Part shown: one piece after another, positions 49,481-62,149 of the stretch | How the letters are laid out: each line of letters begins with the position of its first letter | How positions within the stretch are numbered: position 1 is the first letter of the stretch | DNA from: Myrica gale | Taxonomy: Eukaryota > Streptophyta > Magnoliopsida > Fagales > Myricaceae | NCBI GenBank assembly: GCA_963930655.1 | Contig: OZ005619.1 | Coordinates: 5,314,501-5,378,500 of the forward strand | DNA length: 64,000 nt | Direction of reading: 5' to 3' | Program-made: the position numbers and the translations under genes | The notes under the pieces: generated by a model | Databases searched by the model: none | Told to the model about the DNA's origin: nothing | What the model saw: only the letters and a program-made list of their open reading frames with translations

Positions 49481-51468
49481 AGCTGTTGAACTCTTGAAGC
49501 GCTAACCGTCGAACGTTGATGTGACTCGGTATTACCTGAATATTAAAATATTATTATTAGAATTGTTAAGATTTTACTCTTAGAATGTAAACCGAATTCG
49601 ATAGGATCCTAGTTAAAAAAAAATAAAAATAATTGGTTATTTGTATATTGATATATATGATGCTAATCATCTATATATGCACGTAGTTTCCCACCTTCGT
49701 ACGAAGACTAGAAGGTGGTTCTCTTTTCTATTAGGATGATGAGAAAAAAAAGAGATTTAATTACAACTAAAATTTTTATAGCATTAATTTTTAACAAATT
49801 AGTATATGAGGTATAATTTTGAAGTTGGTCTCTATAGTTCATTTTTCAGACATATAATGATTATTTTTATCTAAAAAAATAGCAGATTAATGGAAGATTG
49901 ACATCTATTCGAGATTCAAATGTCTATTTTTAGGGTCAATTAGTATATTACAAACTCCGTCTTCATTAGTGCATTAATTTTTGGTAGACATGGAGACCTC
50001 TATATCTAAATAATAGACAATAGAGACTGGTCTGTTCAAGCAACAAAGACCGGTCTGTTCAAAATTGTACCCTAAATACTTATTGCTAAAAATATAAATA
50101 AGCTGTATATATTAAATTATCTCTCTCTACCTTTTTTTTTCCAAATTCAAATAAAAATTAAATATTTTTAAAACTTTTCATCAACTATTACACAAAAATC
50201 TATAAAACACCAATATACATAAATATTCATAATTATATTAAAAATACTAAAAATCTTAGAATTTTTTTTAATAAAACATCCCCATAGGTAATTAAGCAAA
50301 AACAAAAAAACGAAATAACACGACACAGGCCAAGATATGTTAAATTGATTCTGAAGGCGCGGAAAAAAAAAAGAGAGTATTGAGATGGCCCGGCAAACCA
50401 CAGTACTGCTATAGTGCTATGAGCGTAGCAGAAACAGTGCACCTATAAATCCATCCCGTACACTGTCAATTTTTCTCTCATAAACGAAGGTAGATGTGTT
50501 GGAGGATCCAAGCTCTCTATACACGCAGATAGAGAGACAGAGAGAGAGATCTCTTAGCCTGATATGGTAAATTTTAGTTACCAGGCCATCTCGCATCTCC
50601 TTTTAGTCTGCACAATTCATTTAGGTTTCTGTAACTGTGCTGCCTAAAGGCCAAAAGCACTTTAAACCTACGACCCCGTTAATGTCCTTCCCTCTTTGCT
50701 TAGCTGCTCATTGTCATCGACCAATCCTTTTCAGATCTGCTTTACTATGTGATCAGGATATATATTTGCAACAGGACACATGTCAACCTGACCTTTGCTA
50801 GCTGCTGGTTCAACCTTTTCAGATCTTCTTATGTGAGGGCTGCAGTAACAGGCACATATCAAGCTGACGGCCTTCACTGAATCACTATTATGGTCCAAAA
50901 TTTGGCACTTTGGAACTTCCCGTTTCTTCTCTCTTTCCTTCATCATGCGCAGGCGTGCGAGCAAGGTGAACTTTAAATTCTCTCTATATTAGCTGAGCTG
51001 AGTTGTGCTTCTTCTTCGAAGAGTTTTGGCACAGTAATCCATACCTGGCATATATATGCTTCTCATTGTTTTTTCCTTTCTTTTCAGAAGATACGTTTGA
51101 CTATCGACCATATACATTGATGAACTCAATAGAGTAGGATCATAAATCTTGTCGAGTTTTTCCTATAGACTGTTTGTCCCCATTGCCTACGCTCCTGAGT
51201 CCTGGGGACAATATCAGCCTCATGGCACTCTGCAAATGCACGCATGCAAAGAGAAAGAAGAGGGAAAGAGATCGTAGCCGGTCTTTTTTGACTGTTTTGC
51301 TTTATAGCTGTTGACCATTTTTTTGGGTAAAGAAAATATCACTCAAAGCTGTTGACCATTTTTTCTTGGACAAGATCATGACCTAAAAGATTATATGGAG
51401 TAGTAAATTCATTACAAATTAATTCTCGCAGCTACTTCTGCAGCTAGAGCCGCCTATTTTCTATACTT
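49481..51468. other. intergenic, no gene supported
   Basis: AT-rich up to about 50400, then a more mixed segment (50400-51270) with a (GA)n tract near 50527 and some transcribed-looking sequence. No open frame or RNA structure there is convincing. Confidence 0.35.
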
Positions 51469-51668
51469 AGGGTGGGTTTGTGTGGTAAAATTTTTGGTAT
51501 TGGGTTTAGTGTTGGTATTGAGTTTAGTGAAAAAGTGAAGAGAGAGGTAATAGTTTATAGTTTTTGTAATTTTTTATATTTTTTTATGGAAGAGAGAGAG
51601 ATTATATTGGAATATTTTATTAGGAGAGAGATAAAATTTTGGGGAAAATTTTACATCCAAACGCAGCC
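51469..51668. mobile_element. MITE, copy B of a two-copy family
   Basis: About 200 bp from cttagggtgggtttgtgtgg to acatccaaacgcagccta. It is the close partner of 6344-6542, with the same order of phrases throughout and only scattered substitutions. Confidence 0.7.
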
Positions 51669-53464
51669 TAAAAGTTGACAAACCTACTTCCGTTTCCTTT
51701 TCTTGTATAGGTAACTGTTGCTTATAGAGACTGCTCGTATAGTAAAACCAGTTGGTCTTGGGGGAAAAAAAATGGGAAAAGCGAAAGAAAGTAAATCTGT
51801 GCACTGCTACTTATAGAGCTGAATCCTGTTCAAGTGTTTGTTATTTTGCTTCAGATAACGTTTTATGTATTATTTGGTCTTTAATTAATTTCCCTAGCTG
51901 GGATTAGATCTGATGTATTATTTGGGATATCATGTCCTTTCATGACTTCACAGAGATTTTCTCGTCACCTACTTCTTATAAGAAGAAAGTTCAAGTTGTG
52001 TTTAGAAATATGTTTCGCTTAATTAATTGTACATCGATCTAACTACCATTAAATTAACTGAATATTTGTTTTCTTTTACCACTTTAAAAGGGTGGTTTTT
52101 TGTTGCATCGGATAATTACTGAGCACTCTCTCACTTTTAAGTCTCTTATCTCATATTAGATCTTTAATAAGTGAAGTCTGGCCTTATAAAGATGTCGAGG
52201 AACTTTAAAAGCAACCTTAACTAATTTATTTTATTTTATTATTTTTTTAGGTTAAAGCGCATAAGTGACTATAATTTCTTTACCATTGCAAATAGTTATA
52301 TCAAAGTAAATCCAGTAAGGACCATGCGAATTTGGCATGCCATGGGGAGGGGATTAAGGAAGGAAATGAACCTGAAATTAGTAGTTTCGAAAAGCAACCT
52401 CGACAAGTTCTTGAATCATGCAAATGCGGCTAACACTGATCAGTTTAGCTCATTTCAAGCTCCCAATGGAAGCTCACATAAGCATGGATATGTTCGTTTT
52501 CACAATTTTTTTCAGGATTCTAAGTATATTCACAAATCTACCACCCAACATATTTAGAATTCAAACACAAACACCAATACATTTTTACACAATCTCCAAC
52601 AATTTTTCAATTTTTTATTCAACATAAATTTTCTCCCTCTATATTTTTTCACATAACTCTAATACTTTTTTTATTAAAAAATTACATTAAATCATTTCTC
52701 TCTTCGCTTTACACTAACACCAATAAAACACTATTCAACATAAAAATTCACAACTTCTATAAAATCCTACATTTTTACTCAACATGAACATAATCCAGAA
52801 GTCAACTCGTTTGGGTGGTTAGTTTAAGGCCCTTTAAAATTTTCATGCATTATGGGAACATATACAATAGTTGCATTTTTTTACTATACTTGATAAACTG
52901 TTAGTATTTTGTTATCTTATTTATATAGTTGTACGATTATTAATTACTATGTTATATATACACTTTGTTTGAGTAGAATATTGTTTACTTGGTATTATAC
53001 ATTTAGTCATGCAAGTACCATAGTTACATAATAAATTGAGTAAACTTATATATGAACATATACATATATGTTCTATAGTATATTGCATATATTCTATACC
53101 ATATGAGCAATATATTATTAATTTTCCATACACATACATACATATCCCATCATATATAATCTGTACTTTATGTTTGTTTCGGGGGAGTCGGAATAAGATC
53201 ATTTAGTCAAATCTCTCTCTCTCTCTCTCTAATATATATATATATATATATAATGGTTAAATCAGCAGCTACAGAACGAAGAGGAATTTGATCCTCTAGA
53301 GCAGCAGCCCTGACATAAGACTTGAATTAGTTTACACAACCGGGTTCTCTCCGGACAGCAAAAATTCATTGAATTAAATTGCTTTTTTTTTGTCAATACA
53401 AGCAGTCCCTCGTATGAATACTCTACTCTAGACATTGCCGGGAAGTACTCTGTAAATCAAAACC
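51669..53464. other. intergenic DNA 3' of TAF2, with a MITE-like block
   Basis: The block 52480-52795 starts gcatggatatgttcgttttc and ends tttttactcaacatgaacat, with imperfect inverted ends of the AT-rich MITE type. A (CT)n(AT)n microsatellite lies at 53212-53252. The last 200 bp before 53465 should contain the TAF2 3' UTR. No other gene is supported. Confidence 0.45.
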
Positions 53465-56400
53465 CTACAATTTGTTAAGAGTCCGATTTTTTATTTTTAT
53501 TCGGAGTTTCGGAGCAGCAGAAGTACCTTCTGATGCCTCGGGCTTAACATCAACTGTTCTGGTGATAACATCGGACCCCTTTGGTTCATTTGGATTCAAA
53601 TGCACAGAAGCCAAGTTAACTGAGAGTTCCTCTTTCTTACTCGGTTCTCCTGATGATGCATTTGTCTCCTTGCCCAGCAGCTTTGCCATCTCCTTTTCTT
53701 TCTGCTTCTTCTCCTTCTTCAAACGCTTCCGTTCCAAATACTCAGGGTCATGATCTCGGTGCCCTTGATGGTCTTCCCGCTTCCTTTTCTTTTCCTTCCC
53801 TTTCTTCTTCTTCTCCTTTCTGTGCAGAGCAGATTCTGTCATACCAACTGAACCACCATCAAGACCATTTCTACCAACTGAAAGAGTTTGAAGAGACGCA
53901 TATTTGTGTGCATCGGCATCTACATTATTATCCTGCATGACGCTAGACGGTAATTGAGCATCAGGCTTAGGGTGTACAGAAACTTTGCTCGAATCAGCAG
54001 TGCATTGGAGTTCTTTTGCAATATCTTCACCATCACTTGCAGGTTTGGCACTACCAATGCTGGCAGTCATTCGGGACCCACGATCATGACATGAGTTGAC
54101 TTCCTCAAGATTTTGGTTGCTAATGCTCACAACGTCTGCAAAGTTCCTTTGTGGTGCATCCACCGAAACAGAACTGCTAGCACCACGATCCATTTCGCGT
54201 GGCCCACCATGAGATCTTTCAACAGTTTGATTATCAGCCTCCTCAGTTTTACTGGTGGCAGTAGATTGCTTGACCCTGATCTTAAATGATGGCATCTTCC
54301 GGTCATGACAATTCAAAATAGTATCTGCTTCCTTGGAACCATGCGGGACAGCCAAAACATCATGGGAAGGGTTTGGCATGTCAGGAGGTAGTTCTAAAGG
54401 ATCTGGGATGTTAGAAGGTGGTTCTGGAGGGTGTGGGATATCAGAAGGCAAATCTGGAGGTTTCACTTCAGAAACAAGAGCAGAAAAAATGTTCTTCTGT
54501 TCAATGCAAGCTTCTGCATCACCCATAAGCAATGTCCTAGTTTCTCTGGGCACTCCATAAAGAGTTGGGGGCCTGAAATATTAAGAGCCCAAGTTCCACA
54601 AAAATTAATTTGGGGGGGGGGGGGGGGGGAAGACAATGCTATTCTCAAGGAAATCCAAAAATCAAGATGCTTTTTCCAATATGAAAAACCAAAAGAATTG
54701 CAAGCCCTACAACATTTATAATTGTGACAGCAAAATTGCAAAAATACAATTTATCTCATCATTCAAATTTATTGTAACAAATGAGAAGACTTTCATTTCT
54801 TTTTCTCCCTGAAGAAAGAAGGAAAAGGCATCCTACCTTCCTGCAAGAATTTGTATGATGCAGAACAAGTGGTGACGTAGAAAGACATTGTTGAATGCAA
54901 TATGGCCATCGAGTAACCGGAGTAAGGACACGAGCATGTCGCTCTTTAACGTATAGATAGAATCAGATCCACCACTTGTCTGACATAACCGCATAGCATG
55001 CACAGCCAATTTCACTTGCCCTGCAATAGTTCAATGATCATTCAATACATAACGCACCATCTAATGAAACAACTTCCTCCCCACTTCTGTACAAACACTC
55101 AAAGTACAAATGTCAAAATTGAGGCTCATCAAAGAGAAGTACCCTTGGGAAAAAACCCTCTTTCCTAGGCATACAATACAAAGAAAAAGAAAAATAGCCA
55201 CGAAATATTTGGCCACACTGGAGAATACAGTGCAGACCTCTTAAAGAGGGCTCCTCCTCCAAATATTTGATAAACAATGACAGCGCAGCACCAATGCCTT
55301 TGCTATGGAACTCTAGATCAAGAAGTGCCCTGCTTGCTTCAATCCGAACTTTCCATATTGTCTTAAAATCCCGAAAAGGTCTAATAAGTTCAAACACACG
55401 ATCCTGCAGCCATTCCGATAAAGTAAACATGAAGGCCAAGAACTCTGGAAAGAACTATGGGACAAGAAAATACTTACACGAGGTATGAACTCTGAAAGCT
55501 TTAATGCAATTTGCGTCATGGTTCGAATACAGCTAACAGTCAAGATCCCGTTGTGGCTAGGCATCAGCCTGTTACATGCCATTTACAGGTACACGATCAA
55601 TAAAAGAGTCATGGCAATAGCCCACCATATCAGATATGCAACGTGTTAAAACACACCTGTCAAATTGTAAAAGTCGGTCGATGCGCTTGAGAAGAGATGT
55701 TAAAAATAGAATACTCTGCAATAGATTAAAGAAGGACCAGAAATAGGTCAGCTCTCAAAACATCATCCGGTAGCACAGAAAACAAAAGTATAATCCTGCT
55801 GAGGCATACCATATATGTTCATGCAAGCATAACAACCAAAGAGAAACAAGCAACATCAACTTCTTGTATATGCAAGTGCAGTGGCAGCTCTAACAAAAAA
55901 TTTAGGCAAGCCAAGCACATACCAAAAGCAAAACACAAAACCATCGAAAAGAGTAGTTGGGCAAAATTCTAAAAACACCAACGAAATGGCTACAGTATCT
56001 CATCCTAAGAATGTGGATGATCCGGTAATAAGTTGAAAAGTGTAAAACCTGATAACTGAAGAAATACATTCTAAAATATAAGGCCTGCAGAAATTGCAGT
56101 CGCTCATTACTTAAGAGAGACAATGTAAGTATGAACAGCAGGTAAGAGGCCTCTTGGGTCCCCAAAAGCTGTATAACGACCAGGATGGTCGCATGTGTTT
56201 GCGAGTCCCAATTACCAAGTATTACAAATTCTGAGCATCCAGACATCATGGAACTGACAAGAAAGCAAAGTGAACACAAAAGAACTGGGAAAATTCACTC
56301 GCGAATGAATATATTTTCAGAGTTAAAGACCCGAACCACACATATGCCCAATCATAGATGAAGATTTTAACTGAACCCTTTGTGATCGTGGACAGAGACT

Positions 56401-58225
56401 TTAAAAGCAATGCATTTGCTGGAAAGACAATGAGATTTGTTCTTCAATCCATTTTCTCATTCTTAATGGGGGAAACCCCCTAATGTTCTAAGAAGTCATT
56501 TCCAACTAAAAAGTGCATTTCAAAATGCTCAAATTTGGATGAAACACTTACAATCTAGGTCTCTCTCTAATGCTTCAGGGTATTCACAATGTTATTCAAA
56601 TTCGGGAGTTACAAATATGCCTCAATGAATAATCGAAAGTCATTTCTACAAAAATAATAATCACTAGGTAGGTGAATAACGAATAAATTTATACCCGTGT
56701 CACTCTGATCTGCAGACTAATATCCATGCTACCAAAAAGAAGAAAATAGTCCGTCTATTCACTTTATCCTACCATAGGAACAAAACTCAAAGTATTGCAT
56801 AGGGGAATGAGATATCAATGTTTAACGAGGGCTATGAACAGTTTGTGATTGTATATATAAGTGCGAAAGGGTGAGAGAGAGAGTGAGACAGAGTAAGAGG
56901 AACCCATAGGCTAGAGAAAGTAGAAAAAGAAAATAACAGTTATCTTGATCAAGGAAGACAACAAGGTTCACAAACCTGTTGCCCAAATTCAAGTTCACCA
57001 ACCGACTGAACCAGCTCAGCAAGCCAGAAAACATCAGAGTAAGGATTTCCATTGTTGTCGTTATACTGCCAGACAGTGAACCAATATTAAACCAGGTGAA
57101 GCACAGAGCATAGTGGAGATTTAAGGGATGAAAAGTGATAACTTGTACAACAAATGAAAATCGAATGCCAAAGACAATGGCCATCTACTGTCAATCTTCC
57201 TGGTAACCAGTCATTTTGAATAGTTTAAATTAAATCAGGAACCAAATCAGAGCTCCCCTGGTCCCAAAAGTTTGGCTTATCCAAGAAACCACGATGGGGC
57301 TTCAGTGAACAAAGTGGAATTTTCCAGGTACACAAATCCTTCCAAAAATGAGGTTTAGATATGAAACAGATAGTGGTAAGAGGAGCTAATAAGGGTGCAG
57401 TATCAAGAGATATCAAAGGGCATGAAAACGTCCGGAAGAGGCAGGTAACAAGGTTGAATAGTGTACCAATTGTAGGTGGTTGGGGCATGGAAGCAACAGG
57501 GATGAAGAAGTAAGGGGCATTGGAAACGAGCGGAAGTAGGAAAAGATGCAAGAAGACAGAAGCACACCAAAGGAATTGGACAAGCAATGTCACTGGAAAG
57601 CCACAGTTCTAATGAAATATTACGCTTATTAAATAGCTCAAGACATTGGAATTGAAGAGGAACTTTATTAGTTATCATCTGGCTATCCAACCTAAGTGTG
57701 AGGTTTCCGAAATTGACATCAACACTTTTCTATCACATGAAATGGAAAATTTCCACTGGACTTCTTCAGGTAAAGACACCTCCCATTGTTGTGATTCTGA
57801 TTCCTTACCCTAGTATCTGGTTGTACCATTCAAGCTTCAATGATTAAAGAAAACTAATCTTGTAATACCCACCAACTGCCGACAGCAGGTATACTTCATT
57901 GTGCGCTGAATTACGTGTGTTTTTCAGGGAGTATTTTGATATTAAGGAGATTCGGGTAATCCTTATGTTATTGAGATATACCATAAACAATATGCTAACA
58001 GAAGGAGCACCCTAATTCTCCTCATCTCTGACAGATTTTCTGCTGTCTTTTTCCATTTTTTCTTCGCTCTGTCTTGCCATTACCTTGTCAACTTATTACT
58101 AGTCACGTTCAACATGTAGTATCCAAGAGAACAAGTACCTTCAAGAGTTGTAAAACAAACTCAACAGCTTCTCTTGGACTTTTCTTGTCTGCTGCTCTGA
58201 CCATAGCTACAGCATGAGGGATGGC
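53465..58225 (-). CDS. TAF2: TAF2, TFIID subunit, 3' part only
   Basis: TAF2 is the large TFIID subunit that helps place the complex on core promoters. Seven exons, in transcript order: 58139-58225, 56976-57065, 55657-55715, 55478-55568, 55238-55403, 54837-55020, 53465-54572. All are GT-AG and in frame, giving the last 594 residues. Conserved blocks are [77 protein letters not shown] and [15 protein letters not shown], from the helical-repeat C-terminal half. The large last exon is less conserved: a degenerate proline repeat ([20 protein letters not shown]), then a strongly basic stretch with probable nuclear signals, ending [14 protein letters not shown]. The M1-like aminopeptidase half is not seen, so the 5' exons lie further right, probably beyond the window. 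No break is seen in the part present. Confidence 0.92.
54611..54629. repeat. poly-G run in the last TAF2 intron
   Basis: An uninterrupted run of about 19 G lies in the intron between the last two TAF2 exons, 40 bp from the acceptor. On the transcript strand it is a poly-C tract and could act as part of the polypyrimidine tract. Its length is likely to vary. Confidence 0.7.
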
Positions 58226-59340
58226 CTGCAAGAACACGGGAAAAATAAACAGGACTTTGCCAGTGGTTATGGATTCCTAAAATATCTGTATCAAACCAGA
58301 TGAAATACCAACCAGGGAAAAAGCAAAAAAAGAAAAAGAAAAAAGAAAGAGGAATTTGCTGCTTGCAATGAATTCCAAAACTTGGTAGCATAATATGGGG
58401 CAAAACAGTAATCATCGTGTCATCCAAAAGCAATTTTATTTTTACCAAATTCAAAGGGTGCATCAACGGCCTCTTTTTCCTTTTTAAGTTCATTGAATGT
58501 GTGCAGCTTCAACAGAACATCTCTTTTATCTCTCCTATGCGACACTGATAACATGAATAGATTAAACATCTACACTATACTGTTGTATTTAACAAAGTTT
58601 GTATGTTAAGCACAAGCTTTAGGTGTGTCAAATTTAACTTGCACTCATCAACTGTTATGTTTATTTGAACCGCGTAGGTGATACAAGAAGATAACTGCAA
58701 CTAAAAATTACAACAAGAAATAACAAACAATAATGAGAACAGCAACGTAAACAGCCTTGATCACCTTAATTGGCTTAATCATCTGGAGAAAAAGTGAAAC
58801 TCTAACACAGAAGTAATCACTAAATTTCAATCACAAACGCACAAGGACTGTTTCAAGCCCCGATAATTGGCGAATTACAACAAGAAGTTTTACTTCCTTA
58901 AGGAGCCCCTCTCTAGTTTAGCAAATCAAGCATACAAGTTAGCCAATGAATTTAGAAATGGCAAAACCTTTACACATCTAACCTGGCAGTTATTGATACT
59001 GAACATATTGCATTTAAAACTACTGCAGATGACTTAAGTTACTGCCCTCAGTAGACCACAAAACTAGTGCAGCCAGTTCTTGGTAGCTGTAGCCGTATGG
59101 ATGAGACAGCCAATTCCCAAATGGACAATTCCATAACAAACAAAAAGATCTATTGATCTCTGAGTACTCGCATGTTTCCCACTTCCAAACCCTAATTAAC
59201 TAAATCTAATGCAGAACTAATGTTTTTCAAGGACAAAATAAAAATTCCTACATTTGATGCACGGTCAGGGACAAAAATGTACTCAGAAATTAATAGATTA
59301 TAATAAGCCTTTGAAACCAAATAAAATTGCCAATTCATTG
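58226..59340 (-). other. probable TAF2 intron sequence
   Basis: No further TAF2 exon could be recognised to the right of 58225. This AT-rich kilobase has no transposon ends or gene. If the missing 5' exons lie past 64000, this and everything to the window's end is one large intron. That is inference. Confidence 0.4.
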
Positions 59341-59344
59341 ATGT

Positions 59345-59855
59345 GTTCAAAGGGAAAATTAAAAATTATGGCCGGGGTTTTTATGAGATTTAAAAAAACG
59401 ATATCCGGGTTTCTAGAGTTGACTAATCATTGCCTGGGTTTACGACATGCTTGAAAATTACTCTTTATCTCATTTCCGTCCAAATTTCTAAAATAATTGA
59501 TGACGTCACCCGTCAAGTTTTAATATATGGTCATGTGGCATGTCACGTGTCTTAAAAATAAATAAAAATTATAATATCTTTTTACTATTTAATATTTTGT
59601 ATTCAATTTATGACTTGTTAATTTTATTTTTTTATTTAATTTCTTGTTATAATTATAATTTGTATTTATTTTTAAGACACGTGACATGTCCCATGACCAT
59701 ATATTGACAAGTGACGTGCCACATCTTCAATTCTGTTAGATATCTGGACAAAAATGTAATGGATGGAGTGATTTTCAAGAATTACCTAAACCAAATCAGT
59801 GATTTGTCAATTCTAAAAAACCCAAACATGTTTTTAAAAAGGAAAATTACAAATC
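59345..59855. mobile_element. foldback element with long arms
   Basis: The left arm (about 59360-59570: gggtttctagagttgactaa, ttttaatatatggtcatgtg, gtcacgtgtcttaaaaataa) is inverted in the right arm (about 59660-59850: tatttttaagacacgtgaca, tgaccatatattgacaagtg, ttctaaaaaacccaaacatg). An AT-rich centre of about 90 bp separates them. The layout resembles a small Mutator-like or foldback MITE. Confidence 0.7.
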
Positions 59856-60165
59856 GCTCACTAAGTTTTAATGTCTTTCTAAAAATCTCACTAGGATGTA
59901 AAGAAAAATCTAAAACCTCACTGAGTATGTCATTTTTATGCGAATACTCACTCGACCTAACACTGTTAGACTTATTTAACCGAAAATTCATCCCCCCAAT
60001 CCTAACTTGACATGTGTCATTAAAATAAATAAAAATATTAATTTTTTTAAAAAACTAAACTAAAATTAAAATATAAACAATAAAAAATTATAATTTAATA
60101 CTAAAATTTAAAAATTTAAAATCTTTAAAATCTTCAAAAAAAAGGGGGAAAAGGTTCGTTCAGGG
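59856..60165. repeat. repeat-like leader between two elements
   Basis: The phrases ctcactaagttttaatg, aaaaatctcactaggatg and acctcactgagtatg recall the tggtcactgag type of words found in other terminal arms in this window. No inverted partner was found, so this may be one arm of a broken element. The AT-rich stretch 60020-60140 follows. Confidence 0.35.
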
Positions 60166-60210
60166 ATCTTCCCCCATTCTGACCTCTTATTCCTCTCCTA
60201 CCATTCTCTC

Positions 60211-61015
60211 TCACCAATCAACTCTTCCTCTCTTCTTCTTTCCCTCTCCTCTCTCCTCTATATCTTCCCATTCTTGAATCCTCTGCTTCCTCAACTTCTC
60301 CCTAGCGTTCTCCCGCTCATGCTGCCCAAACTGAGCCTCCAATTCCCTCAACTTTCCCAATTGGTTTGCAAGAAATCCCCATGCTTTCTTCTCCAACCCC
60401 TTCAACGCCTTTGTCTTCTTCTTCAGACTAGACCCATTCATTTCCACTTCTTCATACACCAAACCAGCATCCCTCCCCTGTCTCATCTGACCATTCCCAT
60501 TATAATTGCCTTCTGCTTCCTCCCCATCATACTCAAACCCCAAACCCATCACTCCATTGTCAACACTGTTAATTCCCGCCATTGGAAAATTCCAATTCCC
60601 ATCATTATCCACTTGCCCAAACCCAACCATATCCATCCCTCTTCCTATGAAACCCCTACCATCCTCACCATTCATCACTGCCACCAAATCATTACTAGTA
60701 CCGTTGCCAACTGGCATATCCCCAAAAAGCTCTTTATGACTCAAAAAATTGGACCAATGCGTAAGCACCTCTACGCAATCATATTCCTCCCTATTACTGC
60801 ACTCCCCAGTGCTTGAATTGTCGACTCTGGCTTCTTGATCTTCTGCTTGACAAGCAAGTACTAGTGCCTCATGTTTTGGAGTGGGACTGACGAAAGCTCT
60901 AGTGGGATTTTCTTTAGATGTGTTGCGGGATGGGGGGAGATCCCCCAACGACCCCAGAGCACCGCCCGGGGTGGAGGAAGGAGTAGCCTTCAAATTCTGG
61001 GTGGCCAGGGGGTGG
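60211..61015 (-). CDS. unidentified open reading frame, possibly an exon or captured gene fragment
   Basis: A minus-strand frame of about 260 codons ends at 60211 and is open upstream to about 61035, with no ATG at its left edge; a possible acceptor (cacccag) lies at about 60996. The first part is low-complexity (SSTPGGALGSLGDLPPS), the middle acidic and glycine-rich (GFEYDGEEAEGNYNGNGQ). The last 60 residues form a charged helix (LGKLRELEAQFGQHEREN, then QEWEDIEERGEGKKKRG). The tail faintly recalls the coiled coil after the DNA-binding part of plant trihelix factors, but no such domain is present. It lies between repeats and upstream of the plastid-bearing element, so a captured gene piece is possible. 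Function unknown. Confidence 0.4.
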
Positions 61016-61063
61016 GACTCCCCCCTCCACCGTTAATGGGTCGGGGTAAGGAGTCCCACCCCG
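61003..61063. repeat. GC-rich hairpin
   Basis: The words gggtgggactccccc and gagtcccaccccg form an inverted pair around a loop of about 30 bp (ctccaccgttaatgggtcgg and on). This may be a tiny foldback or the end of a larger element. Confidence 0.45.
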
Positions 61064-61364
61064 AACCTTTTCCTTTTTTTTTTTAACTTAATTATACCAC
61101 AGGTCCCTATGGTATTGACTTTTGATAAATAGGTCCTTGAGGTATGCAAATCGACAAATAAGTTGTTGAGGTAAGATTTTTTTAAAAAGCAAGTCCTGTT
61201 AGTGTAGCGTCAGTAACATAACGAAAACTTCTTAAATCATATTATTGAGCCACATAATAGCCAATTAGATCATGACACATTTATGCCATGGAAGTAAACA
61301 TATAAGAATATAAATAAATAAAAAATCTGAAATTAGAAAACAAACTTTCCATTTAAAATTCTCA

Positions 61365-61660
61365 TGTTGCCGCCAGAAGCACAACCCCGTATTTCTTCTA
61401 TAGAATCTCCTAATTGTTCCAGAGCAACTAGAAAGAAATTCTTTAATCAAAACGAATTCAGTTCAAACGTTTTCGTAACTCAATCATGTATGACGAAATC
61501 ATCAAAGATTTGACTTTTTCGAACTCTGTCTGTAACTCACTATAGGCTCGAGAAACAAAGAGAAGATGTGTACGAATGAGATATCCAGCAACACGAAGAA
61601 GGAAAAGGATTGAATAGAGGAACTCTCGAACATTTGGCGATCTAAGATGTGTCACTATCA
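61365..61660 (-). pseudogene. ycf2: plastid ycf2 fragment
   Basis: The minus strand translates to [20 protein letters not shown], then [20 protein letters not shown] and [19 protein letters not shown]. After a break in frame, [20 protein letters not shown] follows. This is the well-known Ycf2 region in the plastid inverted repeat, with scattered changes. It is a nuclear copy of plastid DNA, not functional here. Confidence 0.85.
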
Positions 61661-61975
61661 TCTGGGATCCCTGGGGAAGAGGATCAAGTTGGCCCTTGCA
61701 AACAACTTGATGCACTATCTCCCTTCAACCCTTTGAGCAAAATGCGACAAAAGGAAGGACAATCCATGTACCGACCCCATCGTCTCCACCCCGTACGAAC
61801 TACAAGATCACCCCAAGGACTCCTTCGGCCTCCAGGGGTCGCGGACCAACAATAAAACCATGTTCAATAAGTGGAACACATTAGCTGTCAGTTCTAAGGT
61901 TGGGCAGTAAGGGTCGGAGAAAGGCAATCACTCATTCTTAAAACCAGCATTCTTAAGACCAAAGAGTCGGGGGGA
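61661..61975 (+). pseudogene. plastid trnA-UGC intron fragment
   Basis: The sequence from ccctggggaagaggatcaag through gcactatctcccttcaaccc, ctccaccccgtacgaactac and gggtcgcggaccaacaataa to cattcttaagaccaaagagt follows the group II intron of the plastid trnA-UGC gene. That gene lies in the rRNA operon of the inverted repeat. Mitochondrial genomes often carry a copy of the same stretch, so either organelle could be the source. Neither trnA exon is included. Confidence 0.75.
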
Positions 61976-62149
61976 AAAAAAGGGTACAGTTGGAGGCGAA
62001 CTTGCTTTGGGAAAAAACGTATTAGTAGCTTATTTGCCATTGGAGGGTTACAATTTTGAGGAGATCGGAAAAGAATCAATAGAAAAAGAAAAAATCAGAA
62101 TTGATTGATATATTTATCAAAACAAAACGAAAGATGAAACATAAATCAT
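61976..62149. other. probable organelle-derived sequence, source not identified
   Basis: Between the trnA intron piece and the rps7-ndhB piece, the words gaggcgaacttgctttggga and gaggagatcggaaaagaatc look like degraded organellar coding DNA. I could not name the gene. Confidence 0.4.

Noticed and set aside
53472-53940. Plus-strand frames opposite the last TAF2 exon
   Set aside because: Antisense shadows of the lysine-rich coding strand.
59050-59130. Possible upstream TAF2 exon (minus strand, LQLPRTGCTSFVV)
   Set aside because: Resembles a TAF2 motif only loosely, lacks a usable acceptor and donor pair in frame with 58225, and is followed by a stop.
60274-60816. 180-codon plus-strand open frame
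   Set aside because: It is the antisense shadow of the minus-strand frame at 60211-60993, with proline- and isoleucine-rich composition typical of reverse reading.
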